6,514 bases of DNA from Draconibacterium sp. (GCA_027011835.1 JALUZN010000391.1:1-6514); one strand, 5' to 3'. Positions 1 through 6,358 are shown, numbered from the stretch's first letter. A program made the numbers and translations. Notes: generated from the sequence alone by a model not told the origin.

Positions 1-72
1 AAATTAAAGTTTTCTGCGTTTTACAACACAACAAAAAGATACAAAAATGTCTTTTATTTAAAATGATTAATT

Positions 73-906
73 ATGAAAGCAGTGATTAAAAAATTAACAA
101 TCTCGATATTTGTGCTATTTGCATTAATATCGTGTAACAAAAACGATTCAACAATTCCTGCCGGACAGGGAAAAGTAACCACTACATTAACCGATGCACC
201 CTTCCCGTTTGGGTTTGTTAGCGAGGCAAATATTGGTGTTGCGAAAGTTGAAGTAAAAACAGCAAACGGTGAATTTGTTACGCTGTTTGAAGGCAGTGCA
301 TCGTACAATATGGTAAATCTTACCAACGGAGTAACAGCCGAGGTAAAAACAACAAACATTGAAGCCGGAACTTATGTCGAAGCTCGGGTTACACTCGACG
401 GAGCATCGGTTAAACTGGCAAACGGAATGACATTCGACCTGAACAGTGTTGCGGCAAATACAACCACAACCGTAAAAATAGAGCCGGCTCTTATTGTGGA
501 AGAAGGAACTTCTTCCGAGATATTATTCGATTTAGATGTCGATAACTCGTTTAATTTTGTTCAAACCGGAGGAACTCTGTTTTCGAACTGGATTTCGTCA
601 ATCAGCTCAATTAAAGGTTGTAATTTCGATGCATTTTTCAGAGTGTGCGATTTAGACCGGACAGGGAAAATTAGCGGAACAGTTACAATTGACGGAGATG
701 CAGAAGAGAACGCTCAGGTATATATTACCGTGAATGGGAAAAAGATTTTTACCCACACAAAAGCCGACGGAACTTTTGCCTTTCTGGGAATTGCACCGGG
801 AAATTATACTGTTTATGTAAATACCGAAGATGGAAAAGAGACAGAAGTAGGAGGTATTGTTGTTACCGAAGGAGGCACTGTTACATGCACCGCAACAATC
901 AGTTAA
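73..906 (+). CDS. DUF4382 domain lipoprotein with carboxypeptidase-regulatory-like C-terminus
   Basis: This is a 277-residue predicted lipoprotein of unknown function, probably anchored in the outer membrane or at the cell surface. Residues 1-20 form a lipoprotein signal peptide (KK near the start, hydrophobic core, lipobox LISC) with C21 as the lipidated residue, followed by a short polar linker. From about residue 32 the pattern GKVTTTLTDAP, then a stretch ending IGVAKVEV, is the typical opening of DUF4382, which extends to about residue 160. From about 197 a beta-rich module begins with GKISGTVTIDG and contains DGTFAFLGIAPGNYTVYV, the hallmark of the carboxypeptidase-regulatory-like (prealbumin-like) fold. 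C183 and C192 are close enough to form a disulfide. The ATG start gives an intact signal peptide. The gene stands alone, with a terminator 17 bases after the stop. The domain families do not reveal a substrate; a structural or carbohydrate-surface role is only a guess. Confidence 0.85.
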   Translation: MKAVIKKLTISIFVLFALISCNKNDSTIPAGQGKVTTTLTDAPFPFGFVSEANIGVAKVEVKTANGEFVTLFEGSASYNMVNLTNGVTAEVKTTNIEAGTYVEARVTLDGASVKLANGMTFDLNSVAANTTTTVKIEPALIVEEGTSSEILFDLDVDNSFNFVQTGGTLFSNWISSISSIKGCNFDAFFRVCDLDRTGKISGTVTIDGDAEENAQVYITVNGKKIFTHTKADGTFAFLGIAPGNYTVYVNTEDGKETEVGGIVVTEGGTVTCTATIS

Positions 907-923
907 AGAGAGATAAGTTTACA

Positions 924-957
924 AAAAAAAGTCATCTGAAAACAGATGACTTTTTTT
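924..957. terminator. Bidirectional rho-independent terminator
   Basis: The 8-bp arms GTCATCTG (931-938) and CAGATGAC (943-950) flank an AAAA loop. They are extended by seven A's on the left and seven T's on the right, giving a 15-bp perfect stem. Because each strand ends in a T-run, the hairpin can stop transcription of the lipoprotein gene from the left and of the converging YeeE/YedE gene from the right. Confidence 0.92.
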
Positions 958-1060
958 GTGTTCTATTCTGTAATAATGGTTCGGCATATTTTCATAAATT
1001 CTTCACAAACAGAGAATTACAAAACACAAGACAATTGTCGAAGTTTGCTAAAAACTAGAC

Positions 1061-1084
1061 CTTTGCGACTTTGCGGCTTTGCGA
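1061..1084. repeat. Three tandem CTTTGCGR octamers
   Basis: CTTTGCG occurs at 1061-1067, 1069-1075 and 1077-1083, each followed by a single A or G, so the period is exactly 8 bases. The array is much more G/C-rich than the AT-rich spacer around it and lies between two convergent genes. From memory, similar CTTTGCG/CGCAAAG strings are dispersed between genes in many Bacteroidota and some other phyla; their function is not established. Overlapping open frames here have no protein-like character. Confidence 0.75.
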
Positions 1085-1118
1085 GAGACAAAATTTCAAC
1101 AAAGTATTGCTGTAAAAT

Positions 1119-2123
1119 CTATTTCTTATAAAAAAGTTTTCCGGTAACTAAAAGTCCAACAAATACAAAAACAGCAAAAACCAAGCTGCTTACCGCCACT
1201 TGCATTCCTCCCGACAAAATATGTCCGCTTGTACAACCACCTGCCATACGAGCACCAAGAATTAAAATAAAACCACCAATAAAAGCCCAAATTACACGAT
1301 TAATTACCGAGCTGCCTTTGTACTTCTCCCAATTAGAATGAACGGTTGTAATTTTAAAATCTTTCTTAATTAACGAGATAATTAAGCCGGCAAGAAATGC
1401 GCCTGTTAAAAATATAAGTTCCCAGTTTCCGGGTTTTTGAATTTTGGCAAAATACCCGTTATCGGTTACGCCGGTAAGCACGTCGGCAACATACGGGAAA
1501 GTTGTTGATGCACCAATTGGACGATTGGTTGCAAATCCACCAAAAACAATAACATCTAATATTGCCAAAGCAATTCCGGCATAAAGCCATCTGTTATCTT
1601 TTGTTTTTTCGGAACGATTTAAAAGAAATGCCGCAGCAACAAAAGCGGCCCCAACTATAAACAGAAGAATATAAAACAGAGCTCCATCACCGGCTAACGA
1701 GTTGAGAGATATTGCGCCTAAATTTGGGCCAAGAATTCCGGAAATAGAAGGCAAAAGAAGTGTGTAAACAACACCGCCAACCAAACCACCAAGAATTCCC
1801 ACGAGTGCATCAACCGAACCTTCGCCAAACGAAATTGCCAGTGTTCCGGGGCAGTAACCCAGAATTGCCATTCCTACTCCAAAGAGTAAACCGCCCAAAA
1901 TAATTCCGCCCAAAACAAAAGGCTTTACATGGTACGATGCCATTCCTAAACCTATTTCAATATTCAACAAAATTGCCCCTACTCCTATTGCAACGGCAAT
2001 TGCCTTTGGTACGGCAAAATTTTCGCGCAGTGCCAAACCGCTAATTACATTGTACTTGTTTAATTTTGCATACTGTAAAATTGCTCCAAACAAAAACCCG
2101 AAAAGTAAAATCATTGCTGTCAT
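1119..2123 (-). CDS. YeeE/YedE family (TsuA-like) sulfur-compound transporter
   Basis: This is a 334-residue polytopic inner-membrane protein of the YeeE/YedE family, whose studied member TsuA imports thiosulfate. It is glycine-rich with about nine hydrophobic segments and two related halves. The first half has GMAILGYCPGT around C91 and the second has GARMAGGCTSGH around C297; such GxC motifs line the thiosulfate path in TsuA. A connecting stretch carries NRPIGAST near residues 200-207. Only these two cysteines exist in the whole protein, whereas TsuA is described as using three. Many Bacteroidota split this family into two short subunits; here both halves are in one chain, as in TsuA. The ATG at 2123 is preceded by an A-rich leader. 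No tusA gene adjoins it. The upstream ferredoxin-fusion gene runs in the same direction but is separated by 184 bases and a terminator, so separate transcription is likely. The family is clear; the exact substrate is inferred. Confidence 0.88.
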   Translation of the reverse strand: MTAMILLFGFLFGAILQYAKLNKYNVISGLALRENFAVPKAIAVAIGVGAILLNIEIGLGMASYHVKPFVLGGIILGGLLFGVGMAILGYCPGTLAISFGEGSVDALVGILGGLVGGVVYTLLLPSISGILGPNLGAISLNSLAGDGALFYILLFIVGAAFVAAAFLLNRSEKTKDNRWLYAGIALAILDVIVFGGFATNRPIGASTTFPYVADVLTGVTDNGYFAKIQKPGNWELIFLTGAFLAGLIISLIKKDFKITTVHSNWEKYKGSSVINRVIWAFIGGFILILGARMAGGCTSGHILSGGMQVAVSSLVFAVFVFVGLLVTGKLFYKK

Positions 2124-2152
2124 AACTCTGTTTTTTAATCTTACAATTATAC

Positions 2153-2182
2153 CAAAACATATTTTTATTCGTGCCTAATAAA
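2153..2182 (-). promoter_or_regulatory. Possible Bacteroidota-type promoter of the YeeE/YedE gene
   Basis: Read on the minus strand, TTTA (2182-2179) is followed after 17 bases by TATGTTTTG (2161-2153). This approximates the Bacteroidota consensus TTTG, spacer, TAnnTTTG with a mismatch in each box. It lies downstream of the hairpin at 2214-2242 and about 30 bases before the start codon, where a promoter for a separately transcribed gene would be expected. The match is weak in AT-rich sequence. Confidence 0.3.
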
Positions 2183-2203
2183 CCATTAAATACACATATT
2201 TCA

Positions 2204-2242
2204 CAAAAATAAATTGGGGTACAACTTAAATTTGCACCCCAA
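2204..2242 (-). terminator. Rho-independent terminator after the ferredoxin-fusion gene
   Basis: On the minus strand TTGGGGTGCAA (2242-2232) pairs with TTGTACCCCAA (2224-2214) across a 7-base loop. This 11-bp stem has one G-T wobble, and is followed by TTTATTTTTG (2213-2204). The T-rich tail is present only in the minus-strand direction. It lies 66 bases after the stop of the 632-residue ORF and before the YeeE/YedE gene, so it most likely ends the former transcript. An attenuator role for the downstream gene cannot be excluded. Confidence 0.72.
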
Positions 2243-2307
2243 ATTAACGGGTAAATATTGGCACTGCTGCAAACAACATTCCCCATATAAAACATATGTT
2301 TACAACA

Positions 2308-4206
2308 TTAATTCATCTTAAAAATCTTAAGGAAATCGTCGTCAATCTCCATATCAACCACTCCGTTTTCGTTTAATATATCGAAGTATTGTTTTACTTT
2401 AAAAGCAAGTTTATCGCCCTCAACATATTCAAAGTTCACACGGTTCAGGAATAGTTCAATCCGGTCAACCGGCTGACGCATCATATCGAACGACAACTCT
2501 GCCGACTTCCGTTTGTTTTCGTTTACCCACTCAATAGCTTTTTGCAACTCCTCTAAGAATACTTTAGCCTCTTCGGGATGATTGCGGGCAAACTCACCTT
2601 TAAATACCAGCCCTGCATTGGGGAAACTTCCGAAACCTTCGTTAATTTCATTCCATATTTTATTGAATGAGATAACAGAAATCTCTTCGCCGCGGTCTTC
2701 CATTATTTTAATGGCATAACTTGCTTCGGGTTCGCGCAAAATAACCGTGTCGGCATTTCCGGTAACAAAGTCGGCATAAATTTCCTCGGGGCGTCCGAAC
2801 GGTTTTCCAAATTTAAATTTAAAATCATCGGGATTTAATCCGCTTGCCTTAATCAGGTATTTTGTAATTTTTGCCGGTGGAGCTTCCTCAAACAACGGAG
2901 TATAAATCTCTTTTCCAATTATATCTTCAAATTTTTCTGCCTTCGCTCTGCTCAGTAAAACAAAATTATCCCACACGAAAAGTGCCGGAATAATAATATC
3001 GTTTCCACGCAGTTTTGCCGATGTAATTAATGCCGAGAAACTTATATCGGCTTTACCATTTGTAATCCAGGCAAGATGTTTTTCGGTCTCTTCCCAAACT
3101 TTCAGCTCTTTTATATTTATATGTTTTCTGATTCTTTCGGATTGAAGCAAACGCATAATTACCGGATATGCAACCGGAGTAGCCGACTGAATAACGGCGT
3201 CAACTTTATTCGAAGAGGCTTCAGCGTCGTTGTTTTCGCTTGGTATTTTATGGAAATAAATCCAAAATTCATCCATAGAATATTGCTCGGTAACATGCTC
3301 AAATCCCATTTCGGCAAGCATACTAATCATTGGAAATGGTTCGAATCGTTGAACCAAAACAAAGCCTCCATCGTCTTCAATCGAATATGCTTTTTTTAGA
3401 ATTATATCAAAAGGGTCGGTCATCATGGTGCGTACATCAAGAATTTCAAACTCGTCGCGACGCTCTTCCCACGGCAAAGTTTCTTCAACTTTTTCGGGGT
3501 TAAAAATCGACACACGATACTCTCGTGTCTTTTCAACATTAAAAAGAAAGTTTAACCCTTTGGCAACTTTAAACAGCTCGTTGGGTTTTTCAACCGAAAT
3601 AATTACAATGTTTTCCTGCGGTTGTAATCCCGAAACTTTTTTAATCAGTTCCTCAAATGTATCGTTATTGTAGATGTATCGTTCGGCACTCTCTTCCCAA
3701 CTAATTTCTACGCTCTCTGTTTCAACATCGGTCGTCGTTTTCTCCACACACTGCGGCATATTTTTTAACAACTTCGTTTCGGTGCCGAGAAATTTATTTA
3801 TGGTGTGCAATATTTCGCAAACCGAAACTCCGGTAATTTTTGCCGCATCATTAAAATTGGCAAAACGCGCCAATGTATTGTACAGTGCCGGGTTTTGCAT
3901 CCGCTTGAATTTTGGGGACAATTCGACCAACACCTGCTTTAACTCAGGATGCATGTCGAGTGTTGCTTTTATATTCGAACTTGCAACAATGGCGTCGGGT
4001 GTTTCTGCCTCGCTAACCTGTGCTGCCGAAATTGCTTCTACCGGACAAACCTCAAGCGCTTCTTCACATTTCTCTTCTTCCCCTTCGGTTTCGGGTTGCA
4101 TTTTTAAATATGCAATTCCTGTATCGTTTATATCGAAATTATTGCCTGCAACTTCAACACAAGCCCTGCAACCAATGCACTCGTCTGATACTTTATACTT
4201 CTTCAT
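2308..4206 (-). CDS. Ferredoxin-DUF1858-DUF2249-substrate-binding-like fusion protein
   Basis: This 632-residue protein has no signal peptide or membrane segment, so it is probably cytoplasmic. Residues 1-60 form a monocluster ferredoxin: C10, C13, C16 and C54 (in CPVEAI) should bind one [4Fe-4S] cluster. C47 matches a position that forms a disulfide in Thermotoga-type ferredoxins, but its partner position is A20. Residues about 78-142 resemble DUF1858 (LDMHPELKQVLVELSPKF, later ITGVSVCEILHTIN). Residues about 250-321 resemble DUF2249, a TusA/SirA-like module, beginning EILDVRTMMTDPFD; the position equivalent to the TusA cysteine is T263. Residues about 335-620 look like a type II periplasmic binding protein of the NMT1/SsuA kind (NGKADISFS, VTGNADTVILREPEA, FPNAGLVFKGEFARNHPEEAKVFLEE), yet there is no export signal and no ABC permease or ATPase gene nearby. 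A ligand-sensing redox adaptor is an inference; the function is unknown. The ATG at 4206 gives the intact ferredoxin. Confidence 0.85.
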   Translation of the reverse strand: MKKYKVSDECIGCRACVEVAGNNFDINDTGIAYLKMQPETEGEEEKCEEALEVCPVEAISAAQVSEAETPDAIVASSNIKATLDMHPELKQVLVELSPKFKRMQNPALYNTLARFANFNDAAKITGVSVCEILHTINKFLGTETKLLKNMPQCVEKTTTDVETESVEISWEESAERYIYNNDTFEELIKKVSGLQPQENIVIISVEKPNELFKVAKGLNFLFNVEKTREYRVSIFNPEKVEETLPWEERRDEFEILDVRTMMTDPFDIILKKAYSIEDDGGFVLVQRFEPFPMISMLAEMGFEHVTEQYSMDEFWIYFHKIPSENNDAEASSNKVDAVIQSATPVAYPVIMRLLQSERIRKHINIKELKVWEETEKHLAWITNGKADISFSALITSAKLRGNDIIIPALFVWDNFVLLSRAKAEKFEDIIGKEIYTPLFEEAPPAKITKYLIKASGLNPDDFKFKFGKPFGRPEEIYADFVTGNADTVILREPEASYAIKIMEDRGEEISVISFNKIWNEINEGFGSFPNAGLVFKGEFARNHPEEAKVFLEELQKAIEWVNENKRKSAELSFDMMRQPVDRIELFLNRVNFEYVEGDKLAFKVKQYFDILNENGVVDMEIDDDFLKIFKMN

Positions 4207-4305
4207 TTCATTTATATTTTAAATCAATTATTCTTTAAATCATCTCTTATTCACCATAACTCTTGCTCCTGAAAACTTAGGAACAGATTCGGATTCTCAA
4301 AAACA

Positions 4306-4313
4306 CAAAACTA
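4306..4313 (-). promoter_or_regulatory. Putative -7 promoter element of the ferredoxin-fusion gene
   Basis: The minus strand reads TAGTTTTG, an exact fit to the Bacteroidota primary-sigma -7 consensus TAnnTTTG. No TTTG box lies at the usual -33 spacing; that place is occupied by the palindrome at 4329-4342. This arrangement would suit a promoter that depends on a bound regulator. It predicts a leader of roughly 95 bases. Confidence 0.45.
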
Positions 4314-4328
4314 AATGCTATCTAGTTT

Positions 4329-4342
4329 GTGTATATATACAC
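4329..4342. promoter_or_regulatory. 14-bp perfect palindrome, candidate operator
   Basis: GTGTATATATACAC is its own reverse complement and is the longest perfect palindrome I noticed in the divergent spacer. Its inner edge is 15 bases from the minus-strand TAGTTTTG element, so its centre falls roughly 36 bases upstream of the predicted start point. It therefore overlaps the -33 region. A dimeric regulator could act there as activator or repressor. I cannot assign it to a known regulator family. Confidence 0.45.
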
Positions 4343-4465
4343 TTGACAGTGCATTTTGTTCAACCATTATTAAAAATAATTCTAAATAAATTTAGCCATA
4401 ATAATTAAACAATCCATGCAAAAATAAGACGAAATATAAATTCATCAGTTTTTCAATAAAAATGT

Positions 4466-4504
4466 TCTATTTGTATTCACAATCAATTAAAAAATGTTAG
4501 TTTG
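4466..4504 (+). promoter_or_regulatory. Candidate promoter elements of the antiporter gene
   Basis: Two plus-strand strings each differ from TAnnTTTG by one base: TCTATTTG (4466-4473) and TTAGTTTG (4497-4504). The TTTG of the first lies 23 bases before the second, so they could also be the -33 and -7 boxes of a single promoter. That would start transcription about 25 bases before the ATG at 4537. The evidence is only motif similarity. Confidence 0.3.
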
Positions 4505-4536
4505 CTCAGGAATTACATTTTTTGAAGAATCTGTTT

Positions 4537-5994
4537 ATGAAACGAGAAGCATCTTTATTTCTGGCGCTGTTACCCATTTTATTTTTAATTGGAATGTTAA
4601 CCCTGAACGTTCTCTATTTCGACGATACACTTTCGGGCGCCAACCAAATTGCATTGATGCTTGCTGCTGCAATTGCCGGCATTGTTGCTTTTCGCCTCGG
4701 ATTAAGGTGGGAAACAGTGAGGAAAAAAATTGTTTCGACAATTGGTTCTGCTATGCCGTCGATTTTAATACTACTACTAATTGGCTCGTTGGCAGGAACC
4801 TGGATGATTAGCGGAGTGGTTCCGGCAATGATTTATTATGGAATTGATTTAATTAGCCCAAAACTATTTTTGTTTACGGCAGTTGTGGTAAGTTCTATTA
4901 TTAGCGTTGCTACCGGGAGCTCGTGGTCGACCATTGCGACCATTGGCGTTGCGCTTCTAGGAATTGGACACGCCATTGGAATTAACGACTCGATTGTTGC
5001 CAGTGCAATAATTAGCGGCGCCTATTTTGGCGACAAAATGAGTCCCTTAAGCGACACCACAAATCTGGCCCCGGCCATGGCAGGCACCGACCTGTTTACC
5101 CATATAAAATATATGGCATACACAACCGTCCCGTCGATGACATTAACATTAATTATCTTTCTCGCCATTGGCTTTAGCTACGATTTTTCGCATGCTACGG
5201 TAAGTGTCGATAACGTAAAAAATGCAATAGACGGAACCTTTAATACCTCACCACTTCTCTTTTTGGTTCCGGTTGTTTTGCTTACAATTATAATACTAAA
5301 AGTACCTCCGCTTCCTGCTCTTTTTGCCGGCGCACTACTGGGTGGTCTTTTTGCCATTATTTTTCAGCCCGATATTATTACCAGAATTTCGGGAATTACC
5401 GATAACTATGCAAAAGCATCGTACATTTCGGTAATGACAGCAATGTTTGGCAACGTAGATATAATAACTCCCAACCAGAGTGTAACCGATTTATTAAGCA
5501 CTTCGGGAATGAGTGGAATGCTCGATACGGTTTGGTTGATTATTTCGGCAATGGTTTTTGGAGGAGTTATGGAATCGGCCGGACTACTAAAACGAATTAC
5601 CCGCCCCATTGTTAAATATGCAAAAAGTACCGGGAGTCTGGTTGCCTCAACCGTTGGAACCTGTATATTTTTTAACACAACTGCTTCAGATCAATATATT
5701 GCCATTGTTGTTCCCGGGCGTATGTATAGCAAAACATACGAAGAGAAAGGGTTAAAACCCGAACTGCTAAGCCGCACACTCGAAGACAGTGGCACAATGA
5801 CATCGGTTTTAATCCCGTGGAACACATGCGGTGCAACGCAATCGCGGGTTCTGGGGGTTGACACATGGTCGTATGCTCCTTACGCATTTTTCAATATTAT
5901 TAGTCCGTTAATGACCATTCTGTTTGCTTATCTGAATATCAAAATCAGACGTTTTAAAGATGCAAAAACAACAGATTCGGACACCAAAGAGTAG
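4537..5994 (+). CDS. nhaC: NhaC family Na+/H+ antiporter
   Basis: This 485-residue inner-membrane protein has about 12 hydrophobic segments and exchanges external H+ for internal Na+ or a related cation, as known for NhaC. Diagnostic family motifs are intact: SSWSTIATIGVALLGIG near 128-144 and FGDKMSPLSDTTNLAPAMAG near 164-183 in the first half, then FFNTTASDQYIAIVVPGR near 378-395 and EDSGTMTSVLIPWNTCG near 416-432 in the second. The length is normal for the family. I chose the ATG at 4537 over an in-frame TTG at 4522: the protein then starts with MKR before the first membrane helix, and the purine run GAAGAA (4524-4529) sits 7 bases upstream as a possible ribosome site. It is transcribed away from the ferredoxin-fusion gene. 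A degraded TrhA-like gene starts 25 bases after its stop, suggesting a former two-gene operon. Some NhaC relatives exchange amine, lactate or malate ions, so the substrate is not certain. Confidence 0.92.
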   Translation: MKREASLFLALLPILFLIGMLTLNVLYFDDTLSGANQIALMLAAAIAGIVAFRLGLRWETVRKKIVSTIGSAMPSILILLLIGSLAGTWMISGVVPAMIYYGIDLISPKLFLFTAVVVSSIISVATGSSWSTIATIGVALLGIGHAIGINDSIVASAIISGAYFGDKMSPLSDTTNLAPAMAGTDLFTHIKYMAYTTVPSMTLTLIIFLAIGFSYDFSHATVSVDNVKNAIDGTFNTSPLLFLVPVVLLTIIILKVPPLPALFAGALLGGLFAIIFQPDIITRISGITDNYAKASYISVMTAMFGNVDIITPNQSVTDLLSTSGMSGMLDTVWLIISAMVFGGVMESAGLLKRITRPIVKYAKSTGSLVASTVGTCIFFNTTASDQYIAIVVPGRMYSKTYEEKGLKPELLSRTLEDSGTMTSVLIPWNTCGATQSRVLGVDTWSYAPYAFFNIISPLMTILFAYLNIKIRRFKDAKTTDSDTKE

Positions 5995-6019
5995 ACTTTC
6001 TCAATAGATCTCTTTTACC

Positions 6020-6133
6020 ATGAATAAAACTCGTTTTTCGAAAGCAGAAGAAACAGCAAATGCAATTTCGCATGGAATTGGTCTTATTCTGGCAATTGCA
6101 GCATCTTATATTCTTATTCAACGAATACGCTAA
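6020..6133 (+). pseudogene. trhA: Truncated hemolysin III / TrhA family gene (N-terminus only)
   Basis: The ATG opens a 37-codon frame. Residues 6-27 (FSKAEETANAISHGIGLILAIA) match the N-terminal signature of hemolysin III/TrhA (YqfA-type, PAQR-like) membrane proteins, which are normally about 210 residues with seven membrane helices. The frame ends with TAA at 6131-6133 part-way into the first helix. A +1 frame continues from 6123 (EYAKDTKDTVIIK) to a stop at 6162-6164; it may be a short further remnant or chance. I find none of the later family motifs (such as the histidine-containing AWH or STLYH segments) downstream in the window. The reading as a broken gene rests on this short but characteristic match. 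Its position 25 bases after nhaC suggests earlier co-transcription. Confidence 0.72.
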
Positions 6134-6334
6134 AGACACAAAAGATACAGTTATTATTAAGTAATATCAACTCATTTATATCAACACCCGAATGGAGCAA
6201 GTCCAACTGCAGAGTGCATGAGCCTAAGGGTTTCTTTTACAACATACAAGTAGATTTATCATTAAAAGAACGAATGCGCGGGTAGATACATTCAAGATAA
6301 TTTTAGTGCGATTTGAAACAAATAAAACTCAGTG

Positions 6335-6358
6335 AAAAGCTTTAAACATTAGGCTTTT
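6335..6358 (+). terminator. Weak hairpin, possible terminator
   Basis: AAAAGCTT (6335-6342) can pair with AGGCTTTT (6351-6358) through an 8-base loop, with one T-G wobble, followed by ATTATAATTTTA. It could end transcription from the nhaC/TrhA side. The stem is short and AT-rich and overlaps the promoter candidate for the next gene, so confidence is low. Confidence 0.35.

Larger units (their letters stand above)
4207..4536. other. Divergent intergenic control region (330 bp)
   Basis: This AT-rich spacer separates the minus-strand ferredoxin-fusion gene from the plus-strand antiporter gene. I see no convincing coding sequence. It holds a 14-bp palindrome, a perfect minus-strand TAnnTTTG element, and weaker plus-strand candidates near the antiporter. 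The long leader between the minus-strand element and the start at 4206 (about 95 bases) shows no riboswitch that I recognise. Confidence 0.6.

Noticed and set aside
1030..1039. GACAATTGTC palindrome in the convergent spacer
   Set aside because: It is only 10 bp in AT-rich DNA, with no adjacent promoter or gene start; most likely chance.
946..1131. 61-codon plus-strand open frame after the first terminator
   Set aside because: It begins inside the terminator hairpin, covers the CTTTGCG repeats and the end of the YeeE/YedE gene, and its translation has no recognisable protein character.
2041..2295. 84-codon minus-strand frame covering the spacer upstream of the YeeE/YedE gene
   Set aside because: It overlaps the transporter start in another frame, spans the terminator hairpin, and has a composition unlike the neighbouring proteins.
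3674..4222. 182-codon plus-strand open frame opposite the ferredoxin domain
   Set aside because: It lies entirely antisense to the well-supported ferredoxin-fusion gene; its serine-rich translation is what the complement of an acidic coding region gives.
4522..4536. TTG start giving the antiporter five more residues
   Set aside because: The ATG at 4537 is a better start codon, has a purine-rich GAAGAA at suitable spacing, and leaves a normal MKR-plus-helix N-terminus.
4321..4536. CRISPR array, tRNA or riboswitch in the long divergent spacer
   Set aside because: I found no spaced direct repeats, no cloverleaf-like pairing and no conserved riboswitch core; only AT-rich sequence and the palindrome.
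4494..4811. 105-codon plus-strand frame overlapping the antiporter start
   Set aside because: It is out of frame with nhaC, is cysteine- and arginine-rich, and matches no family; it is a shadow of the coding region.
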